Shown here: one piece after another, positions 1-7,710 of the stretch
How the letters are laid out: each line of letters opens with the position of its first letter
Position numbering within the stretch: the first letter of the stretch is position 1
Assembly (NCBI GenBank): GCA_000824825.2
Contig: LM655219.1
Span: 1 to 38,562 of the forward strand
Reading direction: 5' to 3'
DNA from: Mesorhizobium sp. ORS 3324
GTDB taxonomy: Bacteria; Pseudomonadota; Alphaproteobacteria; Rhizobiales; Rhizobiaceae
Length of the DNA: 38,562 nucleotides
Position numbers and translations under genes: made by a program
The notes under the pieces: model-generated
Database searches by the model: none
Seen by the model: the letters and a program-made list of their open reading frames with translations, nothing else
What the model was told of the DNA's origin: nothing

Positions 1-96
1 TGACAGGGAACATGAGAGCTAGGTGGTACGGCGCTGGCCAGGCGCTGGGAAATCACCCAGCACCGCCGAGGTTCGAAAATGTCGGATTCGGTCCAT

Positions 97-121
97 GGAA
101 CTTGGGCCGCAAAAATACGTT
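97..121 (+). promoter_or_regulatory. EcfG-type (general stress) promoter
   Basis: GGAAC at 97-101, a 16-base spacer, then CGTT at 118-121. This is an exact match to the alphaproteobacterial EcfG/RpoE2 promoter consensus. The -10 element ends 32 bases before the DUF1328 start at 154, a normal leader length. Confidence 0.75.
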
Positions 122-153
122 CGTTCTACAAAGCAACTCGATGGGAGTCTTCC

Positions 154-315
154 ATGCTCAAATGGATTATTGTTCTCCTGATCATCGCTGCGGCGGCAAG
201 CTTGCTTGGTATGCCGGCACTCGCCGGAGCCGCCGCGATGGGCGCGCGTGTCCTGATCGGCATCGTTCTTATAATTTTCCTGCTGGTCGCACTCGGGGTC
301 TTCGCCGTGACTTGA
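154..315 (+). CDS. DUF1328 small membrane protein
   Basis: A 53-residue, almost wholly hydrophobic protein with two predicted transmembrane segments separated by a Gly/Ala/Pro-rich turn. It begins MLKW and ends in a short hydrophobic tail, the layout and length usual for the DUF1328 (YtjA-like) inner-membrane family, whose function is unknown. I chose the ATG at 154 because GGGAG lies just upstream; the in-frame ATG at 79 would add an unrelated hydrophilic leader and would start inside the promoter at 97-121. That exact EcfG-type promoter implies induction under general stress. It stands alone, with no partner gene close by. Confidence 0.8.
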   Translation: MLKWIIVLLIIAAAASLLGMPALAGAAAMGARVLIGIVLIIFLLVALGVFAVT

Positions 316-536
316 CTGAAGCAAATTTTGACTTCAGTCACTGTTTGCTGCCGCTCGGCTCAAATTGCCGTGCCATAGTTCGGCGTTACTCGCATCCATT
401 ATGGGTACCTGACGATACTCGTCAGGTCATCCTCACCAGTCACGGGCGATAGGTTTGGGGCTTCCGAGCGGGGCCATTACTCCAGAGGTGCCGGCGCGTC
501 CCCTGCGTGGTGAATGGCTCATCACTTACCTCCCCT

Positions 537-752
537 TCAGCTTTCGGCCTTCATTTTTCGCGCGATCTTCAGAAGCTTGTCGCGATCGTGTCCGTGCTCG
601 CGGATCAGTTCGCGCGCCTGCTTTGGTGAGAGGTCGCTGTTCTCGGCCAGGAACCGCACATTTGGGTCCTCGCCGCCCTTTGTCGGCAACGTGCTGGACG
701 ATTGCGAATGACGAACGCTCGGTCGGCGCGGAAGTTGTCTCTTGGCCACCAT
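537..752 (-). CDS. DUF3606-like small protein
   Basis: A 71-residue protein. The N-terminal 30 residues are basic and low-complexity. The C-terminal half carries the DUF3606-like helical motif (LSPKQARELIREHG, then a D-R-x-x-L block and a basic end) seen in two other genes here at 14344 and 18150. The start at 752 has a good AGGAG site about ten bases upstream; upstream in-frame residues look non-coding. Function is unknown for the family. In rhizobia such proteins are often stress-regulated, but upstream I see only a poor EcfG match (GGAAC, 16 bases, GATT at 780-804), so its regulation is unclear. Confidence 0.6.
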   Translation of the reverse strand: MVAKRQLPRRPSVRHSQSSSTLPTKGGEDPNVRFLAENSDLSPKQARELIREHGHDRDKLLKIARKMKAES

Positions 753-1131
753 TTTTCTTCTCCTTCGCGTTCTTCGAGCAATCCCCGGAAAGGGACTTTG
801 TTCCCCTTTCCCATTGGCGAACATATTTCGATAAACCTGAGCAAGGAGTGCTCTGACATCGCCGCAGCACAACCATCTCTGCGCAGCCAGTGAATGACGC
901 CCGGACCATCGCTGCGAGTGACTTTTTCAACAACCCGCTAGTGGTGAATGTCTGACGCTTGGTACCCGCCACAGACTTCCGTTTGGGTGGTTTCTTGTCG
1001 TACGTCTGGTTGACCGGAACGAGCAACCAGCGCCAATCCTTGACGTTTTGCGTTGGCCTAGCGAAGGTCGCAATCCGAGCCTTCCAGGACGTTGCTCGTG
1101 CAACCCGGCCGGGGCTGCATACGGTCGGCCG
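753..1131. other. Stretch without a recognisable gene
   Basis: No frame here has convincing coding character or a recognisable family. It lies between the start of the DUF3606-like gene and the end of the doubtful gene at 1132. Confidence 0.4.
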
Positions 1132-1413
1132 TCACTCCTCCGGCAAGCCCGCGATCCGCATGTCCTTGATCCAGCGCTCAAGGTTTCCGGGGTTGGAGTA
1201 CAGCTTCTCCCACTTCTTGCGTTGTTCGCGAATGGTATTGCCAGGCGAGTCTTTGAGGAAAACCGCCAGCACTTCCTTTGCCTCCCGCTTCTGGGAAGCG
1301 TTCCAGCTGGCCGTGCGGTGACGCCCAACAAGCGGAGGCCAAAAACAGTGTGGTGGGCGGCGCGGATGTCGCAAGCGCTCCGCCTCCTGGCGGGGCGCTT
1401 TTTTCGTCGGCAA
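1132..1413 (-). CDS. Doubtful small hypothetical protein
   Basis: An open frame of 93 residues. The C-terminal 55 residues look protein-like: charged, helical, with KREAKEVLAVFL and a KKWEKLY segment, ending in LPEE. The N-terminal 35 residues are Arg/Pro-rich and overlap a terminator-like hairpin at 1374-1404. The only start for the full frame is a TTG at 1413 with no Shine-Dalgarno site. I see no ATG or GTG closer to the plausible part, so this may be the 3' remnant of a longer gene whose beginning was lost. No family recognised. Confidence 0.25.
   Translation of the reverse strand: MPTKKAPRQEAERLRHPRRPPHCFWPPLVGRHRTASWNASQKREAKEVLAVFLKDSPGNTIREQRKKWEKLYSNPGNLERWIKDMRIAGLPEE
1374..1404 (+). 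terminator. Rho-independent terminator-like hairpin
   Basis: An 11-base arm (1374-1384) and its complement (1389-1399, one G-T pair) flank a four-base loop and are followed by six T residues on the plus strand. I see no clear plus-strand gene upstream for it to serve, so it may end a non-coding transcript or be a leftover. Confidence 0.5.
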
Positions 1414-1562
1414 TTATAGGAGGCCGAGAGCAGAAAGGGACGTCATCCGCGTCATACCTTCTGATCCGAGCGGAAGAGCTTGGCCGGGACGGATTCGAGC
1501 CCGTCCGGTCCGAGAGACAGCGCCGTTGGGTTTCCTCCTCCCGCTATTCCGAGGATCTCCCC

Positions 1563-1778
1563 ATGAATGCTCCGTTCCAGCTTCCCGGCGCGGCCCCCGC
1601 GCCGTCAATTCCTGCCCTGGACCCCGCCTCTGCCGTCCACGCCGCTGGCCGCGTTCGAGCTGCGGCAGCAGTAGTTGGGGCGGCGCTCCTGACGGCTAAG
1701 GTCGAGGGCGCGATCGCTGTCGGCATCTATGACCTCGGCCTCGAAACGCTTCAGGCCGAAAGCTTCATCGTCTCGTGA
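1563..1778 (+). CDS. Doubtful small hypothetical protein, perhaps frameshifted
   Basis: An ATG at 1563 with a GAGGAT site upstream opens an Ala-rich 71-residue frame with no recognised domain. Just past its stop, another frame continues open to a TGA at 1901-1903 and reads as a plausible charged C-terminus (VIERSGRAAVRL and so on). A single frameshift near 1760-1775 would join them into a protein of about 113 residues ending 24 bases from the convergent kinase gene. The minus strand is also open here, so coding is uncertain. Confidence 0.3.
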   Translation: MNAPFQLPGAAPAPSIPALDPASAVHAAGRVRAAAAVVGAALLTAKVEGAIAVGIYDLGLETLQAESFIVS

Positions 1779-1926
1779 TCGAGCGCTCCGGCCGCGCCGC
1801 GGTGCGCCTTTCCGCGTCCTCATCGTTGCTCGAGGACCGCGAGATCGAGCGCCGCGTCATCCTGTTTTCTATACGCGGTGACGACAGCTCATCAAACGAT
1901 TGAGCGAAATCCGCGCCGCGAACCCC

Positions 1927-3006
1927 TCAATCATCGAAATCGCTACCGTTCTCGGCGCCGAGCTGCGGCACGACGATGGCCTTGAGCGGCGCCGTCAGCG
2001 ACCATTTCAGCTCGCCCGGCGAGCGTTCGAGGCTGGAGGCGCCGCGAAGCGACTGCGGCGCCACACGCTTCAGCACGACCGTGCCGAAACCTTTTCGCGC
2101 AGACCCGTTCGCCTCGCCCTCATCGCCACGCGCAGCTGACGTCTCCTGCCAGACAAGGTGGAACTGGCGCTGCGCCTGCGGGCCGGTCTCGACCGTCCAG
2201 GTGATATCGACATGGCCTGCGTCGCCCACCAGCGCGCCATATTTTGACGAATTGGTGCCGAGCTCGTGGAAAGCCATGCCGAGATTCTGCACGGCGTTCG
2301 ACTGCAGCATCAAAAGCGGACCGGAGAGCGAGATGCGCTCCTCATGGCCGAACGGCTTCAGATGCTCCTGGATGAGGTCGAAGAGGCTGGCGCCGGCCCA
2401 TTCCGACGTGACCAGAAGATCGTGCGAGCGCGACAGCGCCATGATGCGCGCGCGGATCATCTCCTCGAACTCGCCGGGATCGGCCGAACGCTTGTTGGTC
2501 TCGCGGACCATCGACAGGATCACCGCAAACTGGTTCTTCACGCGATGGTTGACCTCGCGCATGAGGAAGCGGATGCGGCGCTCGCTTTCCTTGGCGGCGG
2601 TGATGTCGCGGGCAATCGTGGACGCGCCGACAATCTTGCCCGTGGCGTTCCTGATCGGCGAGACGGTGACCGAAACAGCGACCAGCGAGCCATCCTTGCG
2701 CTTTCGTGTCGTGTCGAGGCTTGCCACGCCCTCGCCCCTGCGGATGCGGCCGATGATGTCGCTTTCCTCGTCGTGCAGGTGCTCGGGGATCAGCATCAGG
2801 ATCGACTGGCCGATGGCCTCCTCAGCGCTGTAGCCGAACATGCGTTCGGCCGCGTGGTTCCAGTCGGTGATGACGCTGTTCAGATCCTTGCCGATGATGG
2901 CGTCGAAAGAGGAATCGACAATGGCCGCCAGCCGCGCATCGGCGTCGCTGATTTGTGATGCCCTGCCGCCGGATTTCACGGTTTCCCTGCCCCTGGATTG
3001 CGCCAA
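1927..3006 (-). CDS. PAS-domain HWE-family sensor histidine kinase
   Basis: A 359-residue soluble sensor kinase. A PAS domain spans about residues 22-140 (with DITAAKESERR at its C-terminal linker). The HWE-type dimerisation helix follows, with the phospho-acceptor histidine in EVNHRVKN (His154). The ATP-binding domain shows the N-box FHELGTN (His247, Asn252), the family's W-x-E signature in VWQE (Trp286, Glu288), and a degenerate glycine box near 306-309. There is no signal peptide or membrane segment, so the signal is sensed in the cytoplasm. No response regulator is next to it; such orphan HWE kinases in this order often act on PhyR or single-domain regulators. Placing it in the local stress network is my inference. 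Confidence 0.9.
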   Translation of the reverse strand: MAQSRGRETVKSGGRASQISDADARLAAIVDSSFDAIIGKDLNSVITDWNHAAERMFGYSAEEAIGQSILMLIPEHLHDEESDIIGRIRRGEGVASLDTTRKRKDGSLVAVSVTVSPIRNATGKIVGASTIARDITAAKESERRIRFLMREVNHRVKNQFAVILSMVRETNKRSADPGEFEEMIRARIMALSRSHDLLVTSEWAGASLFDLIQEHLKPFGHEERISLSGPLLMLQSNAVQNLGMAFHELGTNSSKYGALVGDAGHVDITWTVETGPQAQRQFHLVWQETSAARGDEGEANGSARKGFGTVVLKRVAPQSLRGASSLERSPGELKWSLTAPLKAIVVPQLGAENGSDFDD

Positions 3007-3068
3007 GGACTTTAGTTAGCGCAATTGCGCATCAAGGCAACGGCCTGGAAAGACTAGATTTATCTTGA

Positions 3069-3314
3069 TTAAGTCTTTGGGTGAGCGGGATTCGCGTCGC
3101 CATTGGCGGTTGGCGACAAAACGCCGAAGTCCTGCGACTTGGTGCCGGTTGCGGCGATTAGGAAGCCTTCCGCCGCGAGGCCTCTGCGCAGCAGTTCGCG
3201 CACGGCAGCCGAACGGCTCGGCATGCGCTTTTCAAAACGCCAGTTCTCCACGGCGGCCAACTCTTCGTCGGTCAGCATTATCTGCAGCCGCTGCGGTCGC
3301 TCCAACTCAGCCAC
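3069..3314 (-). CDS. Ribbon-helix-helix-like small regulator
   Basis: An 81-residue protein whose N-terminal part reads as a beta-strand followed by two helices (RLQIMLTDEELAAVENW, then SRSAAVRELLRRGL), the pattern of a CopG/Arc-type DNA-binding fold. I chose the GTG at 3314 because a strong GGAGG lies seven bases upstream and related rhizobial proteins begin MAELERPQR. A longer frame up to 3398 would add an unlikely polar leader. An inverted repeat at 3344-3362, about 30 bases upstream, could be its operator. It probably represses its own transcription or a nearby gene; there is no adjacent toxin, so it is not obviously an antitoxin. Confidence 0.7.
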   Translation of the reverse strand: MAELERPQRLQIMLTDEELAAVENWRFEKRMPSRSAAVRELLRRGLAAEGFLIAATGTKSQDFGVLSPTANGDANPAHPKT

Positions 3315-3343
3315 TTTAGCCTCCACAAGAGACGAATACCACG

Positions 3344-3362
3344 AATGAGTATGTGTCTCATT
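3344..3362. promoter_or_regulatory. Inverted repeat upstream of the RHH-like gene
   Basis: AATGAG (3344-3349) and CTCATT (3357-3362) form a perfect six-base inverted repeat with a seven-base spacer, 30 bases upstream of the regulator's start. Size and position suit an RHH dimer operator, but short repeats also occur by chance. Confidence 0.3.
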
Positions 3363-3574
3363 TTGAGTAGAGGTAGGGTGCGACATACACAGTGTCAATG
3401 CTGTAGGATGTGGGAGGGCCTAACGATACGGACGATACCACGAAAACGAATTTGTCGCTCTCTACTAACTAATTGATTTATTTATTAATTTTAAGACTAA
3501 TGTATTGCCCTTCGTACCATTTTGGCGCATGATATAGATAGAGGGGCAGCCGTCCGCCAAAGGAGGGTTTTCCG

Positions 3575-3847
3575 ATGCTGCGAGACTTTTCCGACCGGTT
3601 GCGCGACGACGCCAACCGCACGGTTCAGGAGGTTATGTGGTCAGACGGCATCGTCAATATCGTCAGGGTGTCGGAAGAGATCAGGCTCCGGAATCTCCAA
3701 GACAACATCGCCCGGGAGGATATCGAGGATCTGATCCTGCAGATCGCCCAAATCTACAGCGCACCGATAGAGTTCGACGATCAGGCCCTTACTTTGCTCG
3801 ACCTGCCGGACGGTTGTGCCTGCCACTACCACCGACGACTGTCTTGA
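3575..3847 (+). CDS. Hypothetical protein, possibly 3'-truncated
   Basis: A 90-residue protein with a near-ideal AGGAGG site before the ATG at 3575 and an unusually AT-rich stretch (about 3460-3510) upstream that could hold its promoter. Residues 1-70 are a coherent acidic helical sequence (LRDFSDRLRDDANRTVQEVM near the start, then an E-D-I-E-D-L-I-L-Q-I segment). The last 20 residues are rich in Cys and His and run into the IS5-type transposase remnant starting near 3845, so the natural C-terminus may have been replaced when the element inserted. No family recognised. Confidence 0.55.
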   Translation: MLRDFSDRLRDDANRTVQEVMWSDGIVNIVRVSEEIRLRNLQDNIAREDIEDLILQIAQIYSAPIEFDDQALTLLDLPDGCACHYHRRLS

Positions 3848-4250
3848 TCCAGCCGTACGGATCGGCGCGCTTGTCGTTCGACCGCTTCTGATTTTGGAAG
3901 GTCGCTTCGGCGTCGCGCCCGCCGCCCTGATGGGGCTGCTCGTCAGGTCTGTCCCTAGGGTCATCTTTCGGCCTGAAGCTCTCGAAGCCTTGATCAGCGT
4001 GCTGTCGACTTGGAAGTGGTCGGTCGACAAAGGCTGCTTCACTTTGGGCTGGGCCACGATCACAGCCAGGATCTTTGCCACAATGTCATCTTCCAGCGGC
4101 CGGTCGACAAAACAGAATGGTCCCAGACACATCAACGTGCGCATGCCTGGCGACCGGCGGGACAAAAGATCGTATCCTAGCCGTTCCATCACAAGCCGCT
4201 CCGAGCGGAACGAGAAGAACACCTGCGGGCAGCATTGCCCGCAGCTACGC
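3845..4250 (-). pseudogene. IS5/IS4-type transposase remnant
   Basis: Minus-strand pieces of a DDE transposase in different frames. One frame gives SFRSERLVMERLGYDLL and then KVKQPLSTDHFQVDSTLIKA, classical IS5-family N-terminal signatures. A second frame holds WDHSVLS between them. A third holds the continuation with RPDEQPHQGGG and DKRADPYG. At least three frameshifts separate them and the DDE core beyond is missing, so this is inactive. I see no terminal inverted repeats. It abuts the 3' end of the gene at 3575. Confidence 0.75.
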
Positions 4251-4332
4251 GGTCCCGTTCGTGGGGGCTTTATCGGCCACCGGCTTGTGGTTCCGATCGC
4301 GCGCGGGTCGGGGCTTCCCCGAGATCCGGCGT

Positions 4333-5259
4333 TCAGCCGGTCAGCTTGTGCTTGATTTTGGTCACGATGCCCTGCTGAGCCTCGCCCATGAAGCGGTCCT
4401 CAATGCCGGCCCATTCCGGCATCCCGACGATGTCCTCGAAATCCTCCAGCTTCACGCTTCGTTCGGGATCCATTGCATAGCCTTCGCGCAAGTCGTCGAG
4501 TGCCTCCTGGATTGCCAGAACCGTGCGGAACAGCACCGACGTCGGATAGAGGATCATGCTGAAGCCGAGTTCATGCATGGCAAGCGGCGACAACCAGGGT
4601 GTCTTGCCGCCGCCCTCCAGGATGCTGGTTGCCAGTGGCGTGCCCTTGAAAGCGGCGCCCACCTCCTTCAATTCCTCGACGCTGGTCGGTCCCTCGACAT
4701 AGACGCCATCGGCGCCTGCATCGAGATAGTGCTTGCCGCGCTCGATCGCGTCAGCAATGCCATTGGTCTCTGCTGCGTCGGTACGCGCTATGATGAAGAA
4801 GTCGGGGCTTCGCCGCGCCGCTACCGCTGCGCGGACTTTCTGCGCCATCGCCTCGGTGGAAATCACGCGCTTGCCGCTCATATGGCCGCAGCGCTTCGGC
4901 GGCTGCTGGTCCTCGATGAACAGCGCCGAGGCGCCGATGGCCTCATAGCCGCGCACTGTCCTTGTCACGTTCTTGACATCACCATAGCCATCGTCGCCAT
5001 CGACCAGCGCCGGCAAGCCGCAGGCATCGATGATCTCCTTCGCTTTCGCATGGTTCTCACCATACTGCTCGAGGTCGATATCCGGCACGGCGTGCATGTG
5101 CGCGGCAAGCGCAAAGCCGCCGATCTGGTAAGCGGGAAAGCCGGCACGCTCGATCAGGCGGGCCGTCAGTGCATCGGGCGCCGAGGGCAGGATCAACGGC
5201 GGGTTCGTGTCGAGCACGGATTTCCAGGAAGGGCGACCGGCACTACTGTGGGTAAGCAT
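4333..5259 (-). CDS. Isocitrate lyase/PEP mutase superfamily enzyme
   Basis: A 308-residue soluble enzyme of the isocitrate lyase/phosphoenolpyruvate mutase superfamily, which makes or breaks C-C or P-C bonds of 2-oxo acids in a TIM barrel with Mg2+. Seen directly: the acidic metal-binding segment VDGDDGYGD (Asp87, Asp89, Asp90), the IEDQ motif (Glu116) and the active loop PKRCGH with Cys124. The KRCGH loop argues for a lyase (2-methylisocitrate, dimethylmalate or related) or oxaloacetate decarboxylase rather than a PEP mutase; the substrate cannot be told from sequence. The start at 5259 lies ten bases after the upstream gene (5270-5773) and the two probably form an operon. Length is typical. 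Confidence 0.88.
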   Translation of the reverse strand: MLTHSSAGRPSWKSVLDTNPPLILPSAPDALTARLIERAGFPAYQIGGFALAAHMHAVPDIDLEQYGENHAKAKEIIDACGLPALVDGDDGYGDVKNVTRTVRGYEAIGASALFIEDQQPPKRCGHMSGKRVISTEAMAQKVRAAVAARRSPDFFIIARTDAAETNGIADAIERGKHYLDAGADGVYVEGPTSVEELKEVGAAFKGTPLATSILEGGGKTPWLSPLAMHELGFSMILYPTSVLFRTVLAIQEALDDLREGYAMDPERSVKLEDFEDIVGMPEWAGIEDRFMGEAQQGIVTKIKHKLTG

Positions 5260-5269
5260 GGGGTGCTCG

Positions 5270-5773
5270 CTATTTCGAGTGTTGTTCCTCCTCGAGCCGC
5301 GAAGCCTCCTTCTCGCGCTTGCGTCGCAGCACCTCGTCGGTTCCGATGATGTCCTTCGAGCCGCCGGTGATGGCCGTTGAGACAACCGCGGGCGGATCGC
5401 TTGCCGGAAAACTGTCCTCAAGACCGGACTGCAACTGCTCTTCCAGTGTCTCCGGATTCTCCGAGCGGCCTTGCGTGCGGCGGCCTTCGATCTCTTCCAG
5501 GTCGTGCTTGGCATCGCGATCTTCGCGCACATTGCGCAGCGTCGACACGATGAGTTCGACCGCGAATTCCTTCATCGCCTCGTCATGCGCCATGGCGATG
5601 TCGGCTTCCTCGATGACGCGGATGAGCGACGCCTCGAGCTTGTCCAGTTCCTTCATGCCCTGACAGCACGCCAGCTTCTGGGCCAGCGCATGGATGAGCA
5701 GCGGAGCGAAGGTCGAATAGGCTTGCATGCGTGTCTCGTCGACGCGTTCGGGGTGAAGTGAACCCATAGACAT
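5270..5773 (-). CDS. Hypothetical stress-associated protein
   Basis: A 167-residue cytoplasmic protein. Residues 1-95 are helical with conserved-looking acidic and Cys residues (KLACCQGMKELD). The C-terminal third holds LEDSFPASDPPAVV, a short motif that recurs at the ends of many small rhizobial hypothetical proteins. I chose the ATG at 5773 because GGAGG precedes it at ideal distance; an ATG at 5785 also has a GGGAG. An EcfG-like promoter lies at 5827-5851. The gene is followed after ten bases by the lyase-family gene, suggesting co-transcription. Function unknown. Confidence 0.7.
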   Translation of the reverse strand: MSMGSLHPERVDETRMQAYSTFAPLLIHALAQKLACCQGMKELDKLEASLIRVIEEADIAMAHDEAMKEFAVELIVSTLRNVREDRDAKHDLEEIEGRRTQGRSENPETLEEQLQSGLEDSFPASDPPAVVSTAITGGSKDIIGTDEVLRRKREKEASRLEEEQHSK

Positions 5774-6215
5774 GGTTGCCTCCATTTGAGCTCCCGACAC
5801 GGCAGCGAGCCGCCGGGTCTCGGAGGAACCAAGCGGAGGGGAAGAAGTTCCAATTGCTGATAACGACTGCCCGCCTTTGAAGTTTGCCGGGCAAGCTCGC
5901 GCTCGTCGGCGTGGATGGGGCGGCAACGCGGCCTCCGATGCGATGGCGGTTTTGAGGATCTACTACTCGGCTGCATCGTTTCCGCTTCAACACCGAGATC
6001 ATTACCAGCCGGCGGGCCACGCCTATCGGTTGGCCTCATGCGGCATCCAATGTCCGATCTCTATCGTCGGCACCGGACCGGTGCCGGGCGCGAGCGCTTG
6101 CTTCAGGAACCGCAGCAAAATGGGCCGCGCAGCCCGTCGATGAAATTGGCATCTGGTTGTTATCAGTATTGCTTGTTTTGCGGCGGAGCCATTGAGGAAA
6201 GAGGCCCTCGCCCGC
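5774..6215. other. Intergenic stretch with promoter, no gene seen
   Basis: Apart from the promoter at 5825-5851 I see no convincing gene. Open frames here lack ribosome sites and have Arg/Cys-rich translations typical of non-coding DNA in GC-rich genomes. Confidence 0.5.
5825..5851. promoter_or_regulatory. EcfG-like promoter, readable on both strands
   Basis: On the minus strand: GGAAC (5851-5847), 16 bases, GGTT (5830-5827), placed 54 bases before the start at 5773. The same DNA on the plus strand reads GGAAC (5825-5829), 16 bases, AGTT (5846-5849). Both halves share the same bases, so the site is nearly palindromic. Confidence 0.5.
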
Positions 6216-6401
6216 CTAGCGCTTCCTCTTGCGGTGCCAAGATATGTTGTGATCCGGCGCCGCTTGCGCCTTGCGCATTATCCGTAGCGCTTCGTCAGGC
6301 GTGAGGCCGCATCTGCGGGCAAAATATACCGCCTCCGAAACTTCCGATGGAGAGGCAGTTTCCATGGCGGACGCGATTGGCCTCGATTTCTTCTTGCCCA
6401 T
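6216..6401 (-). CDS. DUF3606-like small protein
   Basis: A 61-residue basic protein beginning MGKKK. Its core (YFARRCGLTPDEALRIMRKA) is nearly identical to that of the 58-residue gene at 33515-33691 and resembles the DUF3606 core of the genes at 14344 and 18150 (YFARKFQLT and YFAKQHRIT). It ends in a basic, His/Lys/Arg-rich tail. The ATG at 6401 has no strong Shine-Dalgarno site and I see no EcfG promoter before it. Function unknown. Confidence 0.65.
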   Translation of the reverse strand: MGKKKSRPIASAMETASPSEVSEAVYFARRCGLTPDEALRIMRKAQAAPDHNISWHRKRKR

Positions 6402-6511
6402 CCGAATATCGTTTCATGAACACAAGCCAGCCAGGTCGTCTTTCGATGATCTGTTACTGCCGCAGCCTGGCTGGCTTCAGGCAGCGGCATCGGTCGTTAA
6501 GTCAGCGCACG

Positions 6512-6715
6512 CTACCACCCCTGGCGATTTGCCCATTCGTCGACATCACGCCGGACCTGATCCTTTGCGATGCCATAACGTTCCTGGATCTTGCCTTCGA
6601 GCTGTTCGCGCTTGCCGCCGATACGGTCGAGGTCGTCGTCAGTGAGTCTGCCCCACTGTTCCTTGACCTTGCCCTTGAGCTGCTTCCAATTTCCTTCCAA
6701 GCGGTTCCAATCCAT
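6512..6715 (-). CDS. CsbD family general stress protein
   Basis: A 67-residue hydrophilic protein with the full CsbD layout: MDWNRLEGNWKQLKGKVKEQW at the start, LTDDDLDRIGGKREQLEGKIQ in the middle and a YGIAKDQV-type end. CsbD proteins are small, abundant stress proteins of unknown biochemical role, sigma-B dependent in Bacillus and often EcfG dependent in alphaproteobacteria. An exact EcfG promoter lies at 6748-6772, 32 bases upstream of the start, with an AGGAGA-like ribosome site between. Length is typical and the call is firm. Confidence 0.93.
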   Translation of the reverse strand: MDWNRLEGNWKQLKGKVKEQWGRLTDDDLDRIGGKREQLEGKIQERYGIAKDQVRRDVDEWANRQGW

Positions 6716-6747
6716 GATCGTGTCTCCTTAATCGACGACATATGCGA

Positions 6748-6772
6748 AACGTAGTGGAGGCGCGGATGTTCC
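6748..6772 (-). promoter_or_regulatory. EcfG-type promoter of the CsbD gene
   Basis: Read on the minus strand: GGAAC (6772-6768), 16-base spacer, CGTT (6751-6748). Exact consensus, 32 bases before the CsbD start. Confidence 0.75.
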
Positions 6773-6834
6773 GGCCGCGAGCAACGGGTGCCGGCAATGG
6801 CTCGGCTTGAGCCAGCCAAAGATCGGCCGCCTAT

Positions 6835-7710
6835 TCAGGAGCGCGGCTCGCGCTCTGCGGCCTCTTCAGAAGAGGAAAGCTTCTGGCGACGCACTGCCTG
6901 GTCGGTTGCGTCAGCGGTGGACCTGACGACCGAGCTGGCCTTGTCGGCCAGCGTGCCATCGCTCGACGCTTGCCGTGCGGCCTCGTCACTGGCTGTCTGG
7001 TAGGCTTCGGCTGCAACCTGCTTCGCCTGGTCAACACCCTTTTCGAGCGTGTCCTCGGCTCTGTCGCGAAACTGTTCGCGATAGGCGCCGAGCCGTTCGT
7101 CCTCGACTTGCGTGTGAGGCAGCATTGCGCCTATCGCCGCCCCAACAGCGAAGCCGACAGCCGCCACTGCAAGAGGTCTATCCTCCATCAGCTGCTGCGC
7201 GGACCGGTTCGCCTTCGTTGCCATGTCGGCCGTGGCTGCCGCCGAGTTTGAAAGCGTCTCGGCTGCGCCGCTTGCCATGTCGGATACGGTATTGGCCGCA
7301 TTGCTCGCCATATCCGACATCGTACCGGCCGCGTCGCTGGCCATCTCGCCAACAGAGGCCGCAGTATCCGAGGTCATGGTGCCCATTCCAGTGCGAGATG
7401 CGCCATCATTGCGGCCGGAACCGCTACGTGCCGTGTAGGCGGGACGACTGGCTGCGGACGAAACGCCACGGCCCAGCATCAGCCATGCCAGACCGGCGCC
7501 GATCACAGTCAGCGGGAAGGGATTATCACGCACCTGGGCTTTCAGGTTGCGGAGCATCTCGGAACCTCCGCTATCGGCAAAAAGTCCGGTGAACTCGTCG
7601 AACAACTGACCAGGCGTCATCTTGCCTCGAATGGACTCGGCGGTCGCTACCACCCTCGCGCGTGTGGCCTCCGCTTCGCGTTCGAGTTCGGCTGCGGATT
7701 TGTCGGTCAT
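6835..7710 (-). CDS. DUF3618 domain envelope protein
   Basis: A 291-residue protein starting with a DUF3618-type segment (residues about 5-60: ELEREAEATRARV, GKMTPGQLFDEF), then a membrane helix near 68-85. A long Ala/Ser/Met/Thr-rich middle follows in which A-x-x-M-A-S-x-A-A repeats recur about every 11 residues. A second hydrophobic Gly/Ala segment lies near 187-200 and a charged helical tail closes the protein. It looks like an amphipathic, apolipoprotein- or LEA-like membrane-associated protein. The start overlaps the preceding gene by four bases (ATGA), so it is the last gene of the operon that begins at 8781. DUF3618 plus a holin-like gene is a recurrent rhizobial pair thought to affect the envelope under stress. 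Confidence 0.8.
   Translation of the reverse strand: MTDKSAAELEREAEATRARVVATAESIRGKMTPGQLFDEFTGLFADSGGSEMLRNLKAQVRDNPFPLTVIGAGLAWLMLGRGVSSAASRPAYTARSGSGRNDGASRTGMGTMTSDTAASVGEMASDAAGTMSDMASNAANTVSDMASGAAETLSNSAAATADMATKANRSAQQLMEDRPLAVAAVGFAVGAAIGAMLPHTQVEDERLGAYREQFRDRAEDTLEKGVDQAKQVAAEAYQTASDEAARQASSDGTLADKASSVVRSTADATDQAVRRQKLSSSEEAAEREPRS

Noticed and set aside
780..804. GGAAC, 16 bases, GATT upstream of the DUF3606-like gene at 752
   Set aside because: The -10 half differs from the NGTT pattern, so I do not call it an EcfG promoter.
3455..3510. Very AT-rich stretch as a replication origin or attachment site
   Set aside because: No DnaA boxes, iterons or repeats; more likely a promoter region or insertion scar.
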